From contig JBLIMV010000007.1 in the NCBI GenBank assembly GCA_047638395.1, forward strand, positions 62,001 to 126,000: a stretch of DNA of 64,000 nucleotides. The letters run 5' to 3'. The notes under the pieces were generated by a model. The model saw nothing but the letters and a program-made list of their open reading frames with translations. It searched no databases and was not told where the DNA came from. A program made the position numbers and the translations under genes. The stretch is from CAXBCP01 sp047638395. GTDB taxonomy: Bacteria; Pseudomonadota; Alphaproteobacteria; MPNO01; UBA830. This document shows positions 43,809 to 52,706 of the stretch, piece by piece (the first letter of the stretch is position 1; each line of letters starts with the position of its first letter).

Positions 43809-44513
43809 ATGATCGATAGCCCCATGATCGACAAATTGAATGATCTTCTGAAAGATGCCGGTTTGTTCGTTCGCGCCGGCTTTCAGCCTGTTCCGGCAGA
43901 TGGCGTGCCACCGCTTGCCGATGGAAGCCCTGCCTCCACGGTCATTCTGATCGGCAATGCCGGGGGCGATATGTGGCAGGCGTTCGCGCGCTGCGCCGAC
44001 CGGACTTTGCGTCATCCGCTCGATAGCTGGTTGCGCCCGGAGGTAGAACGGGTTGCCGCTGAAATCGGTGCGACGCCGGTGTTTCCCAATGACGGCCCGC
44101 CCTTTGTGCCGGTACAGGATTGGGCGGCCCGGGCAGAGCCGGTTTACCGCTCACCCATCGGGATCATGATCCACCCCCAATTCGGCCTCTGGCATGTGTA
44201 CCGGGCCGCCCTGCTGTTCCGTGAAGCGATTGATCTGCCGCCTCGCGCCGATGCGCCCAACCCGTGCGACACGTGCGAGAAAAAGCCCTGCCTGTCGGTC
44301 TGCCCGGCCGACGCGTTTCTGCCGGATCGCTTCGATGCGCAGGCCTGTGTCAGCCATGTCGACAGCCCGGCTGGAACGACGTGCCGCGAGCGCGGGTGTC
44401 TTGCCCGGCGTGCCTGCCCCATCGGACGGGAATATCTGTACGGCAAGGATCAGCAGGCGTTCCACACGGCAGCACTGGTCGCGGCCGTGAAACGCGGATA
44501 CGGCGTAAAGTAG
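43809..44513 (+). CDS. 4Fe-4S ferredoxin-like protein, QueG C-terminal-like cysteine pattern
   Basis: A 234-residue cytoplasmic protein. The first 130 residues have a soluble fold without metal motifs (STVILIGNAGGDMWQAFARC); the C-terminal part has CDTCEKKPCLSVCPADAF and a second cysteine set in CREREGCLAR-like order (TTCRERGCLARRACPIG), consistent with one or two [4Fe-4S] clusters. The layout resembles the iron-sulfur half of epoxyqueuosine reductase but lacks its cobalamin-binding domain. It is probably an electron-transfer protein; the partner is unknown. ATG 43809 is the first start; ATG 43824 is possible. Confidence 0.72.
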   Translation: MIDSPMIDKLNDLLKDAGLFVRAGFQPVPADGVPPLADGSPASTVILIGNAGGDMWQAFARCADRTLRHPLDSWLRPEVERVAAEIGATPVFPNDGPPFVPVQDWAARAEPVYRSPIGIMIHPQFGLWHVYRAALLFREAIDLPPRADAPNPCDTCEKKPCLSVCPADAFLPDRFDAQACVSHVDSPAGTTCRERGCLARRACPIGREYLYGKDQQAFHTAALVAAVKRGYGVK

Positions 44514-44549
44514 AGCCGTGATTACAGCGTAAAGCAGCGCTGGCGGGTT

Positions 44550-44996
44550 CTAGTTTCGGCCTGAATTCTGGAAGCCCGACCAGGCTATGTCGACGGCTTG
44601 TTCGATTTCAACGCCGTGGCGCAGTTCGTCATACATGGTGTCGCCGACGATGCGCCACAGATCGCGGGTCAGCCGCGCGATGGCGTCGAACGCACCCCGC
44701 GTATGCATATGCCCCGGATCGAAGCCGTATTCGTCGGCCCATTCGAGCATGTCGTCGCAGTTTTCATATTCGGCGGCGACGGCGCCGAGATAGCGCGTCG
44801 CGTCCTGGATCCGCGGCGGGCCCCCACCTGGCGGGCAGGTGAAATAGAACTCCATCTCATGGGTTCGGCCGCGCAGCGCACATTTGAAATGATCGCAGTC
44901 TTCCGGGATTTCCTCCGGATGCAGGTCGGTATTTTGGTCCGACGGCTCACAGACAAGCGACAGCTGTGCCCGGGAAATGAAATTATCGATATCCAT
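44550..44996 (-). CDS. Hypothetical acidic protein, 148 aa
   Basis: A soluble, cysteine-containing protein (CEPS, DHFKCALRGRTHEMEFYFTC, CDDM). It has mixed helix and strand segments with a cluster of acidic residues, no signal peptide and no family I recognise. The start ATG 44996 has no good ribosome binding site; a longer frame to 45068 would overlap the next gene's end and is less likely. It lies 43 bp after the small membrane protein gene on the same strand. Confidence 0.6.
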   Translation of the reverse strand: MDIDNFISRAQLSLVCEPSDQNTDLHPEEIPEDCDHFKCALRGRTHEMEFYFTCPPGGGPPRIQDATRYLGAVAAEYENCDDMLEWADEYGFDPGHMHTRGAFDAIARLTRDLWRIVGDTMYDELRHGVEIEQAVDIAWSGFQNSGRN

Positions 44997-45039
44997 GGCG
45001 GCGGAACTTACCCGATTTCCCGCCTCCGTGGCTATAAAT

Positions 45040-45294
45040 TCAGCGCCGGCTGACCGAGCGCCAGACATACCGGATAATCACGATCGGCAGCACGATCGCG
45101 CCGCCGATCAGGATGTAGTCCCAGGCCCAGCCAAAGGCCGATACGCCCCATTCATAGACCCGGTTTGCCGCGTCCCACAGGCTGTTCCAGAAGTCCCCCG
45201 GCGTGACGCCAAGCGCTGACAGCGCGACGCCGACAATCAGGCACCAGAAAGCGATTTTGATTATCCAGCCGATAGAAAAACGTTGTGCCGCCAT
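45040..45294 (-). CDS. Small inner-membrane protein, DUF6460-like
   Basis: An 84-residue protein with two membrane helices (IIKIAFWCLIVGVALSAL and WDYILIGGAIVLPIVIIRYV) and a conserved-looking GVTPGDFWNSLWDAANRVYE loop between them. The layout matches DUF6460, a short alphaproteobacterial family of unknown role; I rate this by pattern memory only. ATG 45294 removes a leader that would overlap the divergent hydrolase gene. Both ends face the same side. Confidence 0.7.
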   Translation of the reverse strand: MAAQRFSIGWIIKIAFWCLIVGVALSALGVTPGDFWNSLWDAANRVYEWGVSAFGWAWDYILIGGAIVLPIVIIRYVWRSVSRR

Positions 45295-45340
45295 AATATG
45301 TCCGTTCCAAACAAGTCCGTCCTGATATACATACCACCCG

Positions 45341-46252
45341 ATGCCCCCGCTGACAGTCCCCCCGCCCCAGAGTGTTTTTGACGCCGTCATGGATGACGGT
45401 GCGATCATATGTCTGCGCCGCCACGGCAACCCGGCGGGCCCACGGGCAATCCTCAGTCATGGCAATGGTCTGGCAATAAACGGCTATTATCCCTACTGGC
45501 GCCTGTTGTTGGACACGTTCGACGTAGTGGTCTTCGATTTCCGCAATAGCGGCGAAAACCCGATTCATGACGGTGCGCACAGCTACCCCCGGTTTCTCAC
45601 AGACCTGACGGCGATCTACGACGCCATTGACCGGGAATTCGGTGAAAAACGACAGCTCGGGATTTTTCATTCCATGTCATCGCGCGCCAATCTGAAATAT
45701 GCGCTGGACGGCAACCGGCGGCTGGACGGGCTGATTGTTTTCGATCCGCCCATGGTACCGGGAGAAGATCATCCGTTGCATGAAAAGCTGTTGGGCGAAG
45801 AAACCGTGTTGTGGCGCTGGGCGCAGGGCCGCCCGGACGGTTTCGCGGATCCTGCCGAACAGGCAGCGCTATTCAGAAAGTCCCGCATGCTGTCGAAATG
45901 GGTTGATGGCGCGTATGAGCTGATGGCCAGGTCGATCCTGCGGCAAGATGCCGATACGGCGGCATGGCATCTCGTCTGCTCGGGGGCGCGCGAAGCGGAT
46001 ATCTACAGGCAGAATGCCGACCTGAATTTCTGGCCGCAGGCGGATGAATTTAGCTTGCCGGTTCTGGTGATCGCCAGTGATCCGGATAGCGGAATCCCGT
46101 CTGCGCCCGGCTATGCCTGCCGCGCGCTGCGGGACGAGTGTGGCTGGGCCTATGAATGCGTGAAAGGCACCGGCCATTTCCTGCAGATCCAGGAACCGGT
46201 GCAATGCGCAGAGATCACCCGCCGCTTCGCGGGTGAGATTGGCCTGATCTAG
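45341..46252 (+). CDS. Alpha/beta hydrolase
   Basis: A 303-residue protein with the alpha/beta hydrolase fold. AILSHGNGLAINGYYPYWRL carries the HGNG oxyanion loop, FDVVVFDFRNSGENP the second strand, and the nucleophile elbow is GIFHSMSS, an unusual variant where GxSxG is replaced by HSMS; the acid is probably in ASDPDSG and the histidine is in GTGHFLQIQEP. It could be an esterase, lipase-like or C-C hydrolase. It is divergent from the small membrane protein gene (46 bp). Confidence 0.8.
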   Translation: MPPLTVPPPQSVFDAVMDDGAIICLRRHGNPAGPRAILSHGNGLAINGYYPYWRLLLDTFDVVVFDFRNSGENPIHDGAHSYPRFLTDLTAIYDAIDREFGEKRQLGIFHSMSSRANLKYALDGNRRLDGLIVFDPPMVPGEDHPLHEKLLGEETVLWRWAQGRPDGFADPAEQAALFRKSRMLSKWVDGAYELMARSILRQDADTAAWHLVCSGAREADIYRQNADLNFWPQADEFSLPVLVIASDPDSGIPSAPGYACRALRDECGWAYECVKGTGHFLQIQEPVQCAEITRRFAGEIGLI

Positions 46253-46263
46253 CGGTTCCCCCG

Positions 46264-47022
46264 CTAAACGGCGATCGGCGTGCCGCCCTGTTCGGTGAGA
46301 TAGGCGTCGAGCTCGGCGGATGACATCGGGTGTGAAAACATCTGGTTCCGCATGTGCAGCCGCTGCATCGATACTTCGAGCAAAGCCGCTTTGGCCGTCT
46401 CGAAACCCTGTTCGGTCGTGATCACGTCCTTCAGGTCATCGGTGGCATGATCGACATGACCGTCTTCATCATCGGCGATGACCTTGAACGCGGCGGCAAG
46501 CCGGGTTTCGAACGCACCGCCGGTCAGCTTCGCCCCTTCGCGGAATGTGGCGGTGCCGCCGCCCTCGGTCAGCTCCATCACGGCGCGCACCGCCGCATCG
46601 TCAGAATTAACGTGGCGGTGGCGCATCCTGTTCAGCTTGTCGTCCTCGGAAAGCTGAACGGGATCATCCTGCGTCAGCGGGCGGCCAAGGAGGTCTTCCA
46701 GAACTTCGGCCAGCACCGTGTAATGCATGAATTCCTCGATCATCTGTTCGAGGCGGCCATGAAACTGACGGCGGTCGAGCCCGTTATCGACGCCTTCGAA
46801 ACGGTTGACGAGCTTGGAAAACTCCATGTGCAGTCCGCAGGCGTAGCCCTCGGTGGGGCCATAGCCGATCACCGGGTTCAGCTCCTTGTAGACGGCGGCT
46901 TTCAGATAATGCGTCCAGACGTCCTTTGACGGTGAGGCGGCAAAGAACCGTCGGGTCAGTTCAGCCTCTGTCTGCCAGTACGGCGTGGCCAGCTCGACAA
47001 GTGCCTGCGCGTAATCTTGCAT
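46264..47022 (-). CDS. Ferritin-like putative diiron protein, 252 aa
   Basis: An all-helical protein with two ExxH-type motifs, EEFMH near residue 98 and EDGH in ADDEDGHVDHATDDL near residue 190, the spacing expected of a four-helix diiron carboxylate site. This points to a ferritin-like or heme-oxygenase-like diiron oxidase, but I cannot name the family. It lies 11 bp downstream of a TauD/TfdA dioxygenase gene on the same strand and is probably translated from the same mRNA, which suggests an oxidative step on a shared substrate. It is convergent with the hydrolase gene. Confidence 0.6.
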   Translation of the reverse strand: MQDYAQALVELATPYWQTEAELTRRFFAASPSKDVWTHYLKAAVYKELNPVIGYGPTEGYACGLHMEFSKLVNRFEGVDNGLDRRQFHGRLEQMIEEFMHYTVLAEVLEDLLGRPLTQDDPVQLSEDDKLNRMRHRHVNSDDAAVRAVMELTEGGGTATFREGAKLTGGAFETRLAAAFKVIADDEDGHVDHATDDLKDVITTEQGFETAKAALLEVSMQRLHMRNQMFSHPMSSAELDAYLTEQGGTPIAV

Positions 47023-47033
47023 CGGCGGTCTCC

Positions 47034-47924
47034 CTAAGCTGCCTGTCCGGGCTGCACGGCCTGGAGCGGAGCTTCGCCCGCAACAGTGGTGCGGTGCAGA
47101 AGCCGGCGGGTGCCGGCCAGGTTATAGGGCATGGCTTTGTGCATCACGCAGATATTATCGAACATGACCATGTCGCCCGGTTGCCACTGATGCTGATAGG
47201 TAAATTGCGGTTGTGTCGAGAACGCCTTGAGCTCGTCCAGCAGTGCCCGTCCTTCGGCGTCGTCCATGCCTTCGATACCGGCAGTGTGCGAGCCGATAAA
47301 CAGCGCGCGGCGGTCGTGATCGCGCTGGGCGACCAGCGGCTGGCGCGCCGGTGGGGTTGCTGCCTGAACTGCTGGCGGGCGGGGCGGGAGCCCGTGACGG
47401 CGCCGCGTTTCTTCGAAATCATGGATGACGATCAGGCTTTCCAGTTCAGTGCGGCGACCTTCGGGCAGCGCGTCATAGGCCATCGTCGTGTCGGCAAACA
47501 TCGTGTCGCCGCCCTCGGCGGGCATTTCGATGCCATAGAGCATGGATGCCTTGGAGGGCAGGGTGCGGAACGAGGAATCTATATGCCAGTCGCTGGTGCC
47601 GAGGGTGAAGGATTTATGCCCCGGATCGTCCACCGGTTTCAGACGGTTGGTCGCCCGATCTATATTGGTGACGCGCAGGACGGTCTTGTGCCCGTCCGCC
47701 ATGTCTTTCGGGTCGGGAAAATCCTCCAGCCGGCCGAAATTCTCGCTGAACGCGACATGCTGGTCGACGGTCATGTACTGGTCGCGGAATATCAGCAGCC
47801 GGTATGTGTCGAAAGCGTCCTGGATGGCTGCCCGGTTTCCGACCGTTAGCGGTTCGGACAGATCGATCCCGGCAATTTCGGCACCGATATCCGGTGCGCG
47901 GGAGGTAACAGTGATGGTGGACAT
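47034..47924 (-). CDS. TauD/TfdA family 2-oxoglutarate-dependent dioxygenase
   Basis: A 296-residue non-heme iron dioxygenase. The iron triad is visible as WHIDSSF (H and D) and the distal MHKAMPY histidine, and the 2-oxoglutarate-binding arginine is in RRLLHRTTV. Family members hydroxylate taurine, 2,4-D and other small molecules to trigger release of a substituent. ATG 47924 is preferred over an ATG four codons upstream. It is divergent, over 181 bp, from the binding-fold gene at 48106. The substrate is not deducible. Confidence 0.9.
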   Translation of the reverse strand: MSTITVTSRAPDIGAEIAGIDLSEPLTVGNRAAIQDAFDTYRLLIFRDQYMTVDQHVAFSENFGRLEDFPDPKDMADGHKTVLRVTNIDRATNRLKPVDDPGHKSFTLGTSDWHIDSSFRTLPSKASMLYGIEMPAEGGDTMFADTTMAYDALPEGRRTELESLIVIHDFEETRRRHGLPPRPPAVQAATPPARQPLVAQRDHDRRALFIGSHTAGIEGMDDAEGRALLDELKAFSTQPQFTYQHQWQPGDMVMFDNICVMHKAMPYNLAGTRRLLHRTTVAGEAPLQAVQPGQAA

Positions 47925-48105
47925 GGCAGCTTCCATAGGTTGATCGTCTTTCGTCCCGAAGCTTAGCGGCGGGTCTTCCCGCGGGCAATCCGGGCTTTGC
48001 CGGGCTTTGGATCACGCAGGTTCGCAGTTCGGTCCCCGTTGTCTTAAGGCGTCCTGTATGAGACGTTCCACATCGACGAATTCGCGCAAGAAAAGGACAT
48101 CGCTC

Positions 48106-48993
48106 ATGGCCCAGATCAACATCCAGTTCACCCTGTTTTCGGCATTTTATTCGCCGTTGATTTCCACGTTCTCCGCAGGTTTTTTGCAGGAAGAAGGGCT
48201 GGAGCCCGAATGGTCGATCTCGCCGCCCGGCGTGTCCGCGATTGCCGCTCTCGAAGACGGCTCCGCCCATGTCGTGCAGTCGGCGCTGAGCCAGGGCTTC
48301 GGTCCGTTGTCGCAGGGCGAAGTGCCGAGCGTCGTGCATTTTGCGCAGATCAACGAGATGGACGGGTTCTTCATCACGGCGCGCGACGAAGACGAGGATT
48401 TTACCTGGGACAAGCTTGAGGGCGCGGATGTCGTCACGTTCGGCGGCGGGCAACCGCTCGCGATGTTCAAATATGCCTGCCACAAGGCCGGGGTCGACGT
48501 GGACAAGATCAACCTGATCCATCCGGGCGGGGCCGCCGATATCGACACCGCCTTCCGCGCCGGCGTCGGCGAATACGTCCAGCAACAGGGACCGTTCCCG
48601 CAGCAGCTCGAAGCAGACGGTGTTGGCCATGTGGTGGCGCAGTCCGGCACGCTGATCGGCCCGTGCGGGTTCTCGAGCCTGGCGGCGACCCGCGAATGGC
48701 TGGAGACCGACATGGCGCAGGCCTTCATGCGCGCCTACCGGAAAACGCGCATCTACATGAACGAGACGCCCGCACAGGAAATCGCCGCGGCCGAAAGCGT
48801 CTATTTTCCCGATATCGACGAAGACGTGCTCACGACCTGCATCGCTGCCTATCAGGACCTCGGCACGTGGACGCCGCATGCAGAGATTACCGAGCCTGCG
48901 TTTGAGGTCATCCTTGATGTGTTCGAACATTTCGGCACGCTGAAGGAACGCTATCGCTGGGATCAGGTCTGCGTGCTGCCGCCGCCGGGCTGA
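48106..48993 (+). CDS. ABC-type substrate-binding fold protein (NMT1/SsuA-like) without signal peptide
   Basis: A 295-residue protein with the type II periplasmic-binding fold of NMT1/THI5- and SsuA-like proteins: FYSPLISTFSAGFLQEEGLE at the start, VTFGGGQPLAMFKYACHKAG in the middle and AFMRAYRKTRIYMNETPAQE near the end. ATG 48106 has AAGGA 8 bases upstream and starts directly at the first strand, with no signal peptide or lipobox. It lies between two TauD/TfdA genes without permease or ATPase. It could be a cytosolic ligand-binding or enzymatic protein rather than a transporter part. Confidence 0.75.
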   Translation: MAQINIQFTLFSAFYSPLISTFSAGFLQEEGLEPEWSISPPGVSAIAALEDGSAHVVQSALSQGFGPLSQGEVPSVVHFAQINEMDGFFITARDEDEDFTWDKLEGADVVTFGGGQPLAMFKYACHKAGVDVDKINLIHPGGAADIDTAFRAGVGEYVQQQGPFPQQLEADGVGHVVAQSGTLIGPCGFSSLAATREWLETDMAQAFMRAYRKTRIYMNETPAQEIAAAESVYFPDIDEDVLTTCIAAYQDLGTWTPHAEITEPAFEVILDVFEHFGTLKERYRWDQVCVLPPPG

Positions 48994-49035
48994 CAGAACT
49001 GGAAAACTGAAAAGGCTGTAGGGGGGGGCGATGTC

Positions 49036-49920
49036 ATGGCGCTGAAGGTACAGCCCATAGTGCAGGGATTTGCCGCCAGATTGACCGGCCTCGACCTGCG
49101 CGATCCTGTTGACGACGATGGGGTCGCGAAGATTGTCCGTGCGCTGGACCAATATGCCGTCTGCGTGGTGCCGCATGGTGCGCCGCTGAGCGATGAAGAA
49201 CATATTTCATTCAGCCGCCGTCTCGGGCCGGTGGAAGCACGCCCGGTGCTGACAATTTCAGCAGGGGGCGAGAACCGAATCCCGCATTTTGAGATTATCG
49301 ATCAGAGCAATCTGGATGAAACCGGCGGTATCTATGCCGATGACGACCGGCGTCTCGCGTTCAAGCGGGCGAACCGGTTGTGGCATACCGATATGTCGTT
49401 TCATCCCGTGCGCGCGACCTATTCGCTGTTATCGGCACATATGCTGCCCGCGAATGGCGGACCGCCGACGGAATTTGCCGATATGCGCGCGGTCTACGCG
49501 GCGTTGCCGGCGGATATGAAGGCGCGGCTAGAAGGCCTGAAGGCGGAGCATTCCTATTGGCATTCGCGCCTCATTGGGGGCGGGCCGCCCGCAACCCCGG
49601 CAGAGCTCGAATCGCGACCGCCTGCCATCCACCCGCTGGTCCATACCCGCGGCGGCCGGAAAGCGCTCTACACCGCGTCGCACATATCCTGCATTGTCGG
49701 CTGGCCCGAAGATGAAAGCCGCGCCCTGATCGGCGAGCTGATGGCGTTTGCCACGGAGCCACGCTTTGTTCATGCGCATGAATGGTCGGTCGGAGATGTC
49801 GTCATCTGGGACAATCTGGCCACCATGCACCGGGCGACACCGTTCGACGATCGGAACGATGTGCGCGATGTGCGCCGCACGACCTGTCGCGAAGTGGTGC
49901 CGGGGCCGGTGGCGGCGTAG
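49036..49920 (+). CDS. TauD/TfdA family 2-oxoglutarate-dependent dioxygenase
   Basis: A 294-residue dioxygenase. The iron ligands are in LWHTDMSF (H and D) and TMHRATPF (distal H), and the 2-oxoglutarate arginine is in VRRTTCRE. The middle segment AIHPLVHTRGGRKALY is the typical co-substrate-binding strand. It lies 42 bp after the binding-fold gene and has a GTAGGGGGGGG stretch upstream as ribosome binding site. It is distinct from the enzyme at 47034, sharing family motifs only. Convergent with the quinone reductase-like gene. Confidence 0.92.
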   Translation: MALKVQPIVQGFAARLTGLDLRDPVDDDGVAKIVRALDQYAVCVVPHGAPLSDEEHISFSRRLGPVEARPVLTISAGGENRIPHFEIIDQSNLDETGGIYADDDRRLAFKRANRLWHTDMSFHPVRATYSLLSAHMLPANGGPPTEFADMRAVYAALPADMKARLEGLKAEHSYWHSRLIGGGPPATPAELESRPPAIHPLVHTRGGRKALYTASHISCIVGWPEDESRALIGELMAFATEPRFVHAHEWSVGDVVIWDNLATMHRATPFDDRNDVRDVRRTTCREVVPGPVAA

Positions 49921-49932
49921 CTGTCTGACCTA

Positions 49933-50907
49933 TCAGTCGAGCGTCATCACGATCTTGCCGAAATGCTTGTTCGCCTTCATGTACTCCACCGCCTCGGCGG
50001 CATCGTCGAAGGCAAATTCACGGTCGATGGGTAGTGACAGTTCACCGGCCTCGACCGCATCCCACAGATCGGCCTTCATCGCGGCGACGATGTCGCGGAC
50101 TTCCTCGACCGAGCGTGTGCGGAAGGTCACGCCGATATAGTCGATGCGGCGTTGCGCATGCAGGTCGAAATTGAAATCACCCGAAAACCCGCCAAGGCGG
50201 CCGACATTGACGATACGCCCAAGGATCTTTGTCGCCTGCATATTCTGGTTGGCGACATAGCCCGATACCTGATCGACGATCAGGTCGACGCCGTCGCCAC
50301 CCGTGGCGTCGAGTACCTGATCGACCCAGGCCGGGTCCTGCGAATCGACAGCAAGATCGGCGCCGAATTCGGTGAGCCGGGCGCGGCGTTCCGGGTTGGT
50401 GGATGAGCCGACGACCAGTCTGGCGCCCAGGGCCTTGGCGATCTGCATGCCAAGCATGCCGACGCCGGTGCTGGCGCCCTGGATCATCACGGCTTCACCG
50501 GCTTTGAAGCGGCCGGCGGTGACAAGTGCGTTATGCATCGTCTGGAGGCCGACCGGCAGCGTCGCCGCCTGGCTCCACGTCATGTTGTTTGCAGGGATCG
50601 GGATCGTACGGCCCCAGTCGGCGGTGGCAAATTCACCCCAGCCCTCGACGCCGGAACACATCACCCGGTCGCCCGGTTTGACGTGGGTAACCTCGGGTCC
50701 GGTCTCGACAACCTCACCGACATATTCGATGCCGGGAACCGTGCCTGCGCCGCCGGCGCGCCCATGTGCCATGCCGCTGGCGACCATGGCGTCTGCACGG
50801 TTCAGCCCGCAGGCACGCACCTTGATCAGGACTTCTGCGGGTCCCGGTTTCGGTGTATCGATTTCTTTGATCTCAAGGCCGGAATCGCCGACGACTGCCG
50901 CTTTCAT
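49933..50907 (-). CDS. Zinc-independent MDR oxidoreductase, quinone reductase-like
   Basis: A 324-residue medium-chain dehydrogenase/reductase. N-terminal GDSGLEIKEIDTPKPGPAEV and the GLNRADAMVASG stretch are of the quinone oxidoreductase (zeta-crystallin) branch, and the NADPH Rossmann motif is QGASTGVGMLGMQIAKALGA. The catalytic zinc-binding cysteines of alcohol dehydrogenase are absent. ATG 50907 has GGAGAG 6 bases upstream; an upstream frame into the UbiD promoter region is rejected. It is divergent from the UbiD-type gene (113 bp). Confidence 0.9.
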   Translation of the reverse strand: MKAAVVGDSGLEIKEIDTPKPGPAEVLIKVRACGLNRADAMVASGMAHGRAGGAGTVPGIEYVGEVVETGPEVTHVKPGDRVMCSGVEGWGEFATADWGRTIPIPANNMTWSQAATLPVGLQTMHNALVTAGRFKAGEAVMIQGASTGVGMLGMQIAKALGARLVVGSSTNPERRARLTEFGADLAVDSQDPAWVDQVLDATGGDGVDLIVDQVSGYVANQNMQATKILGRIVNVGRLGGFSGDFNFDLHAQRRIDYIGVTFRTRSVEEVRDIVAAMKADLWDAVEAGELSLPIDREFAFDDAAEAVEYMKANKHFGKIVMTLD

Positions 50908-51020
50908 GAACGCTCTCCATTTTTGTTGAGGCATCTTAGCAATCGGGACGTAGCGCGTCACCGCTGCCACTTGCCCGGGCTCGCCCGGCGATCCATCATG
51001 CCGCCACGGAGGAACGACCA

Positions 51021-52667
51021 ATGACAGACGCGAAAACGCGCGGATACAATGACATGCAGGACCATCTGGCAGCGCTCGATGCCGCAGGCCTGCTGACCCG
51101 GATAGACGCCCCCATCAACAAGGATTCGGAGCTTAGCCCGCTGGTGCGCTGGCAGTTCCGCGGCGGCATTCCCGAGGCCGAGCGTAAAGCGTTTCTGTTC
51201 ACAAACGTGACGGGCGGCGACGGGCGCGTTTTCGACATTCCCGTCACGGTCGGCGCGCTGGCGGGCAATGCCGAGATCTATTCGGTCGGCATGGGTGTGT
51301 CGGTGGCCGATATCGGGAAATGCTGGTCGAACGCGATTGCCAATCCGATTGCACCGGTCGTGGTCGACAACCCGGCCTGTCAGGAAATCGTCTATGAAGG
51401 CGCCGATCTGACATCGGGCAAGGGGCTCGATGCATTGCCGGTGCCGGTCTCGACACCGGGCTACGATTCCGCGCCGTACCTCACCGCGACGGCCTGCGTC
51501 ACAAGCGACCCCGATACCGGGATCCAGAATCTCGGCACCTATCGCGGCGGGCTGAAAGCGCCGGACCGGATCGGCCTGAAGCTGTTTATGAATTTGGGCC
51601 AGGGCGGCACCGCGCATTGGGAAAAATACCGCGCCCGTGGCGAGGCCATGCCAATCGCTATGGTCATCGGTTGTCCGCCCCCGGTGGCCTATGCGGCCCC
51701 ACAGAAACTGGCCAAGGATATCGACGAACTGGGTGTTGCAGGCGGGATCGCCGGGGCGCCGATACGTGTCGCTAAGGCGCGCACATCGGATCTGCTGGTG
51801 CCGGCCGATGCAGAGATTGTTATCGAAGGTCTGCTCGACCCCGAATATTTTGAGCCCGAAGGCCCGTTCGGTGAAAGCCACGGCCATATCAATCTCGAAG
51901 AGTTCAATTTCATTCTGACCGTGACCGCCATCACCCGGCGGAACAATGCCGTGTTCACGTCGATCATCAGCCAGGTGACGCCGTCGGAATCGTCGGTCAT
52001 CAAGAGGGTCGCCTATGAGCCGCTGTTTCTGGATCACCTGACCGGTCATCTGGGCGTGCGCGGCGTCAAACGCGTCGCCATGCATGAGCCGCTGACCAAC
52101 CTGCGCAAGGTGCTGGTCATCCAGTTCGACCGGTCGGTGCCGCGCACCGAGATCTGGCGGGCAATGTATGGCGCGATGTCTTTTCAGGCGCCGGTCGGCA
52201 AGTACCTGATCGCGGTGAACGAGGATATTGATCCGGACAATCTGGATGCCGTGTTCTGGGCGATGAGCTACCGTGCGAACCTGGCGGAAGATTGCGAGCT
52301 GATGCATCACCGGCCGTTGGGGCACGGCCCAAAATCGGGAGGGCACGGCCCGAAACTGGCCGGCGCCGAACAGGATGCGACCCTGCTGATCGATGCGACG
52401 TTGAAGGCCGACATGGCGCCAGTTGCCCTGCCGAAGCGTGAATATATGGAACACGCCAAGGAGCTGTGGGAAAAGCTCGGCCTGCCGCCGCTGAAGCCCG
52501 AAGCACCGTGGCATGGCTACGAGCTGGGTGACTGGTCGGCGGAATGGGATACGCTGGCGGAGCGTGCCGCCGCCGGGGACTGGATATCCAACGGTGAACG
52601 TTCGCACCAGCAGCGGCGTACTGGTGTCGAGCCGAACACGGATATTCGAAACGTCGGGGATACGTGA
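51021..52667 (+). CDS. UbiD family (prenylated-FMN) decarboxylase
   Basis: A 548-residue UbiD family member, the longest of the three in the window. Family features are the arginine in NLGTYRGGLKAPDR, the glutamate in EGPFGESHGHIN, and MVIGCPPP. ACGGAGGAACG lies 8 bases upstream of ATG 51021. The last 25 residues (about SNGERSHQQRRTGVEPNTD) are not conserved in type. The enzyme is expected to need a UbiX partner elsewhere in the genome. It may be an aromatic or unsaturated-acid decarboxylase. Confidence 0.88.
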   Translation: MTDAKTRGYNDMQDHLAALDAAGLLTRIDAPINKDSELSPLVRWQFRGGIPEAERKAFLFTNVTGGDGRVFDIPVTVGALAGNAEIYSVGMGVSVADIGKCWSNAIANPIAPVVVDNPACQEIVYEGADLTSGKGLDALPVPVSTPGYDSAPYLTATACVTSDPDTGIQNLGTYRGGLKAPDRIGLKLFMNLGQGGTAHWEKYRARGEAMPIAMVIGCPPPVAYAAPQKLAKDIDELGVAGGIAGAPIRVAKARTSDLLVPADAEIVIEGLLDPEYFEPEGPFGESHGHINLEEFNFILTVTAITRRNNAVFTSIISQVTPSESSVIKRVAYEPLFLDHLTGHLGVRGVKRVAMHEPLTNLRKVLVIQFDRSVPRTEIWRAMYGAMSFQAPVGKYLIAVNEDIDPDNLDAVFWAMSYRANLAEDCELMHHRPLGHGPKSGGHGPKLAGAEQDATLLIDATLKADMAPVALPKREYMEHAKELWEKLGLPPLKPEAPWHGYELGDWSAEWDTLAERAAAGDWISNGERSHQQRRTGVEPNTDIRNVGDT

Positions 52668-52706
52668 GCATTTGCGACAGCGCAATTCGCACACCCCATT
52701 TACCCA

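Noticed and set aside
46246..46266. Small hairpin TAGCGG-CCGCTA between the convergent hydrolase and diiron genes as a bidirectional terminator.
   Set aside because: The stem is only 6 bp and neither strand has a T run after it.
48106..48993. A normal periplasmic ABC binding protein of a sulfonate importer.
   Set aside because: There is no signal peptide or lipobox at the best start, and no permease or ATPase gene within the cluster.
47614..49203. A 529-residue minus-strand open frame overlapping the dioxygenase, binding-fold and second dioxygenase genes.
   Set aside because: It crosses several real genes in an antisense or off-frame register and shows no signal or domain pattern, so it is a shadow.
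50958..52694. A 578-residue open frame on the minus strand opposite the UbiD gene.
   Set aside because: Composition is rich in Arg, His and Gln without any fold pattern, and it mirrors a well-supported plus-strand gene. It is a GC-driven antisense shadow.
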